A DNA stretch of 36,761 nucleotides from Actinomycetes bacterium (GTDB taxonomy: Bacteria > Auribacterota > JAJCYG01): contig JAJCYG010000078.1 in NCBI GenBank assembly GCA_029263055.1, positions 1 through 36,761 on the forward strand, written 5' to 3'. The notes under the pieces are model-generated. The model made no database searches and had not been told where the DNA came from. It worked only from the letters and a program-made list of their open reading frames with translations. The position numbers were made by a program, and so were the translations under genes. How positions within the stretch are numbered: position 1 is the first letter of the stretch; every line of letters begins with the position of its first letter. Positions 34,320 to 36,761 of this stretch are shown here, piece by piece.

Positions 34320-34669
34320 GTCCAATCTCCAAACAGATTCGATTCTTCGGTCAGTCGGCCACCCTTGCGTGCGACGGGAAGTGTGAGAAGGCGTGGGGGA
34401 TCAACACCCGGCCGCGTGTTGACCTGGACCCGAACAACCCCGACGATTACTACTCGCTCTCGGACGACGAGCTTGGTGAAGCTCCGGCCGACCCGGGGAC
34501 GTACGAGGGGGGCCACGGAAAGCCGGACGCCGACAACAAGCTGGAGTCCAAGTGGTGCGCTCGGGAGTGTGAGCGCAGCACACTCAAGAGACCCGGCGAG
34601 CCTATCGTGCTGCGAGACTTCACCCAACGGTTCTACAACATCCGACCGCATGCTCGGGAGGGCGCATGA
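34316..34669 (+). CDS. hypothetical phage protein
   Basis: 117 residues from the ATG at 34316. CDGKCEKAWGINTRPRVDLD near the N-terminus and KWCARECERSTLK near the end give two Cys pairs that could bind one metal. DDYYSLSDDELGEAPADPGT links them. This layout is common in phages but uncharacterised. Confidence 0.6.
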   Translation: MSPISKQIRFFGQSATLACDGKCEKAWGINTRPRVDLDPNNPDDYYSLSDDELGEAPADPGTYEGGHGKPDADNKLESKWCARECERSTLKRPGEPIVLRDFTQRFYNIRPHAREGA

Positions 34670-35796
34670 CTACGCAGAAACCTCTTCTGTCGTTCAAAGA
34701 GCGAGCGCTACGCCAGGCGGAACGACTTCTTGAAGCTGGCTCCGAAGCAGCGGAGGTACTCGTTCACCTTCAGGCCAACCCCACCCCCGCGGGGTTTCTC
34801 GCCCTCGGCTTGCGTGCGGCATCCGCCTACCGTGACGCGACAAAGAGCGAAACTGTTGCCGCCTTCGCTCACTGGCGGGAGTTGGACCGGTTGCGTAGTT
34901 TGGACAAGTACCTCTACGAAATGTGCAAGAAGCATTTTCCAGTCGAAGTGCTCAGTGCTAACACCGACCAAAAAGCGCTGGTGTTTAGTGTGCATGGAGC
35001 CCGTATCGGCTGGTATGTCTCCGATGGGTCGGCTGAGTTTGGACCGGTAATCCCTGAACAAGACAGTGACGAAGAAGCTTTCGCGGCGCTCGGGAGGGCC
35101 GTGTGGGAGGACATGGGGGGCTCGTGCTGTCGCGTGGTGGTGGACGACGATTCCAAAATGCGCATCACCTCGGAGGATCTGGGTGACGCTCTTCCTTCAG
35201 AAACCGCGCGCCACGTGTTGGAAAGGTGTGAGCGGTTTCTCAGCCACGGGTTCCACCGTTCGGTTATGTTCTACGGGGAACCTGGCGTCGGGAAAACTTG
35301 CATGATGCGTTGGATGGCGAGCCAACGGCAGGGCTTCGTCATGCGACTCTCGCTTGACGACATTGAGGAGGAAGGGGTCGTCGGTGTGGCCCTTCTGCTA
35401 CGTCCTCGCACGATGTTGATTGACGATATTGACCGTCTCGCAGACGGTGGCGCGTCCATCCTCACGACCTTGGAGCGCCTGCGGGATTTTGTGGAGCTTC
35501 TCCTGGTCAGCGCTAACGATGTCGATAGCCTCGATCGCGCCCTAATCCGCGCGGGTCGTTTCGACGACCTCATCGAGGTAACGCACCTCGACCCAGACCT
35601 CGTGGCTAAGTTGATCGGGAATGATGTCCCCGCGGAGCACACGGAGCGCCTGAGCCTTCTACCCGTGGCCTACCTGGAAGAGTTTCGGAGACGACGTGAG
35701 GTGCTTGGGATTGACCAAGCCGTCGCTGAGATTGAAGAGTTGGCCGAACGAGCAGATCAACTCACCGGCGCGTACGAGGAGGCCGAGGATGAGTAA
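34666..35796 (+). CDS. AAA+ ATPase with BCS1/Cdc48-like motifs
   Basis: 376 residues. A helical N-terminal region (1-90), then a beta-rich middle (DQKALVFSVHGARIGWYVSD). The AAA+ core runs ~185-330: Walker A GEPGVGKT (204-211), Walker B MLIDDIDRL (250-258), sensor 1 VSANDVDSLD and the arginine finger region RALIRAGRFD (291-300). The last motif is the R-A-L-x-R-x-GRF/M-D of the BCS1/FtsH/Cdc48 group rather than of helicase loaders. Predicted ring ATPase remodelling protein or DNA; not a packaging ATPase by motif. It leads the coupled group up to 36327. Confidence 0.85.
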   Translation: MTTQKPLLSFKERALRQAERLLEAGSEAAEVLVHLQANPTPAGFLALGLRAASAYRDATKSETVAAFAHWRELDRLRSLDKYLYEMCKKHFPVEVLSANTDQKALVFSVHGARIGWYVSDGSAEFGPVIPEQDSDEEAFAALGRAVWEDMGGSCCRVVVDDDSKMRITSEDLGDALPSETARHVLERCERFLSHGFHRSVMFYGEPGVGKTCMMRWMASQRQGFVMRLSLDDIEEEGVVGVALLLRPRTMLIDDIDRLADGGASILTTLERLRDFVELLLVSANDVDSLDRALIRAGRFDDLIEVTHLDPDLVAKLIGNDVPAEHTERLSLLPVAYLEEFRRRREVLGIDQAVAEIEELAERADQLTGAYEEAEDE

Positions 35797-35983
35797 CTTG
35801 GAAGCCCGTGTGGCCCACCTCGAAAACAAGGTTCGACAGTTGGAGGTCCAGGTGCGCCGGGGAGCCCAGCGACTGGCCACCGTGGAAAAGGAAGTGGGCC
35901 ACGCTCTCGGGCGTCCGCTCCCCATTCTCACTGAAGCGCAGATTCAAGAAGAATGTCCCTGCTGCGGAAGGACCGGCTCGTGA
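35789..35983 (+). CDS. small coiled-coil protein with zinc tail
   Basis: 64 residues, ATGA-coupled to the ATPase. Heptads NLEARVAHLENKVRQLEVQV continue to residue ~35; it ends EECPCCGRTGS. Could oligomerise and partner the ATPase (inference). Confidence 0.6.
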   Translation: MSNLEARVAHLENKVRQLEVQVRRGAQRLATVEKEVGHALGRPLPILTEAQIQEECPCCGRTGS

Positions 35984-36327
35984 AACTTCAGGTCTTCGAC
36001 GGCCCAGGACTCGTTGCCGGTGCCCAGGAATGGTTCGGCACCTTGGACCACTGGCCATCCATCCCGCCGCACCGGATGGCTGGGGCGCTCATCCGAGCGA
36101 AGCATGTCAACAAGACCGAGGTCACCGACACGCCGTACTTCGGCATCCAGGCGGCGCTCCTCATGCTCGTCAAGGCCCACAACAACGAGTGGCCGCCCAT
36201 GACCCCGCAAGCGTTCGCGGCAGACCTCCATCGCGTCGAAGACCAGATTCTGCGCTACGCAAAGAACATCATTCTGGCGGAAGCCACGAGCCCAAGGAAG
36301 GATGGAACGCAGGATGACAGACCGTAG
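35980..36327 (+). CDS. hypothetical protein
   Basis: 115 residues from the GTG at 35980 overlapping the previous stop; an ATG at 35953 would overlap further and is less likely. GPGLVAGAQEWFGTLDHWPS and a helical centre (FGIQAALLMLVKAHNNEWPP). No family recognised. Confidence 0.55.
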   Translation: MKLQVFDGPGLVAGAQEWFGTLDHWPSIPPHRMAGALIRAKHVNKTEVTDTPYFGIQAALLMLVKAHNNEWPPMTPQAFAADLHRVEDQILRYAKNIILAEATSPRKDGTQDDRP

Positions 36328-36577
36328 CCTCCAAACTGTCGCGTCGCGGGGTGAAGAGGCGGTGCGCCGAGAGCGTCGCCAGGAGATCTTTCTAGGAGTT
36401 TTCGGCGTCGGGGTGGTTCTAGCCGTGGCCTATTTGTGGGCACCGCCCAATCCGGCGGCCGCCCTGCTCGTAGGTATTGCTGTTGGCGCCGCGGCGGCTT
36501 TGAGTGGCTCCGCGATTCTGCGCGCAGTTGAAGCTCGTCGTCGCAAGAAGGAACTACCGGAGGGCCCCTACCGATGA
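36314..36577 (+). CDS. two-helix membrane protein
   Basis: 87 residues from the ATG at 36314; an ATG at 36302 adds four residues. A charged N-terminus (EEAVRRERRQE) precedes two hydrophobic helices (IFLGVFGVGVVLAVAYLW; AALLVGIAVGAAAALSG) and a basic end. Holin-like in topology, but in a non-lysis context. ATGA-coupled to the last gene. Confidence 0.55.
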   Translation: MTDRSLQTVASRGEEAVRRERRQEIFLGVFGVGVVLAVAYLWAPPNPAAALLVGIAVGAAAALSGSAILRAVEARRRKKELPEGPYR

Positions 36578-36761
36578 GCATGCAACGACTCACCACGCTC
36601 CTCAAGAAGCGCGTGGAGGGAAGCGACGCCCGAAACGAGAAGCGTCTGTGGGTGCATGAGGAACGTCGCGACTCCGCGCGTGCGCTCACCAAGGCGGACT
36701 ACCGTCGCCTCCTGCAAAGCAAGTCCATGGAGGCGGCCTCGCGTCCCTCAGCGTATCCCCA
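36574..36761 (+). CDS. hypothetical protein, cut by right edge
   Basis: At least 62 residues, no stop before the window ends. Highly basic and helical (RLTTLLKKRVEGSDARNEKR; ALTKADYRRLLQSKS). Too little is visible to assign a function. Confidence 0.55.
   Translation, partial: MSMQRLTTLLKKRVEGSDARNEKRLWVHEERRDSARALTKADYRRLLQSKSMEAASRPSAYP

Noticed and set aside
34666..35796. ATPase as a HerA/FtsK packaging ATPase of a membrane-containing phage
   Set aside because: Walker A, sensor and arginine-finger motifs are those of classical AAA+ (BCS1/FtsH-like) proteins, not HerA/FtsK.

Overview
The window looks like one stretch of a temperate, GC-rich (about 60% by eye) bacteriophage or prophage genome. 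Evidence: very short genes joined by ATGA, GTGA or TGATG overlaps, a tyrosine integrase (31244-32263), a dNMP kinase, ThyX, a beta-class DNA methyltransferase, two anti-defence sponge families (Tad2/DUF2829 and Acb2/DUF7681), cell-wall hydrolases and a tmRNA. A lipoprotein at 18953-19642 has a Gly-Thr-Asp/Ser-Thr linker of the kind common in Nannocystis-type Myxococcota, which suggests, but does not prove, a host in that group. I see no terminase, portal, tail or recognisable major capsid gene, so such genes, if any, lie outside the window.

Layout. (1) 1-5545, rightward: early-type accessory genes (dsRNA-binding domain protein cut by the left edge, DUF7768 protein, DNA methyltransferase, many small zinc-finger-like or hypothetical proteins). 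Six copies of a palindromic repeat, TGCGATAA-N6-TTAT(CG/GT)CA, sit in 2993-4746 exactly on gene junctions. (2) 5550-17757, rightward: a block of single-pass membrane proteins, several carrying peptidoglycan-degrading domains (transglycosylase, M15 peptidase, amidase) plus an HEXXH protein. At least five share an N-terminal membrane module. Tad2, a lipoprotein, a two-helix holin-like protein and small unknowns follow. This resembles the entry/membrane apparatus of an internal-membrane virus or a set of ejected virion proteins, but no known capsid gene confirms that. (3) 17797-20161: a secreted, possibly lysozyme-like protein, the lipoprotein, and a tmRNA with its own terminator. (4) 20162-20445: convergent, apparently noncoding, with two related hairpins.

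(5) 30083 down to 20446, leftward: about thirty small genes, mostly hypothetical, including ThyX with an inserted zinc-ribbon-like segment, dNMP kinase, Acb2, an XRE regulator, a winged-helix candidate and several small membrane proteins. (6) 30084-30227: divergent control region with an 8-bp inverted repeat. (7) 30228-36761, rightward: an AcrVA2-like protein of lower GC, integrase, several zinc-binding hypothetical proteins, an AAA+ ATPase with BCS1-like motifs and small proteins running off the right edge.

Three families of start-associated sequence recur and may define the phage's expression classes: the stop/start palindromes of region 1, extended -10 elements TGnTAnnnT placed 6-10 bases before start codons (possible leaderless mRNAs) in region 2, and GCAACCAC elements directly upstream of starts in regions 5 and 7. 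Functional calls rest on motif recognition by eye; no database search was possible.
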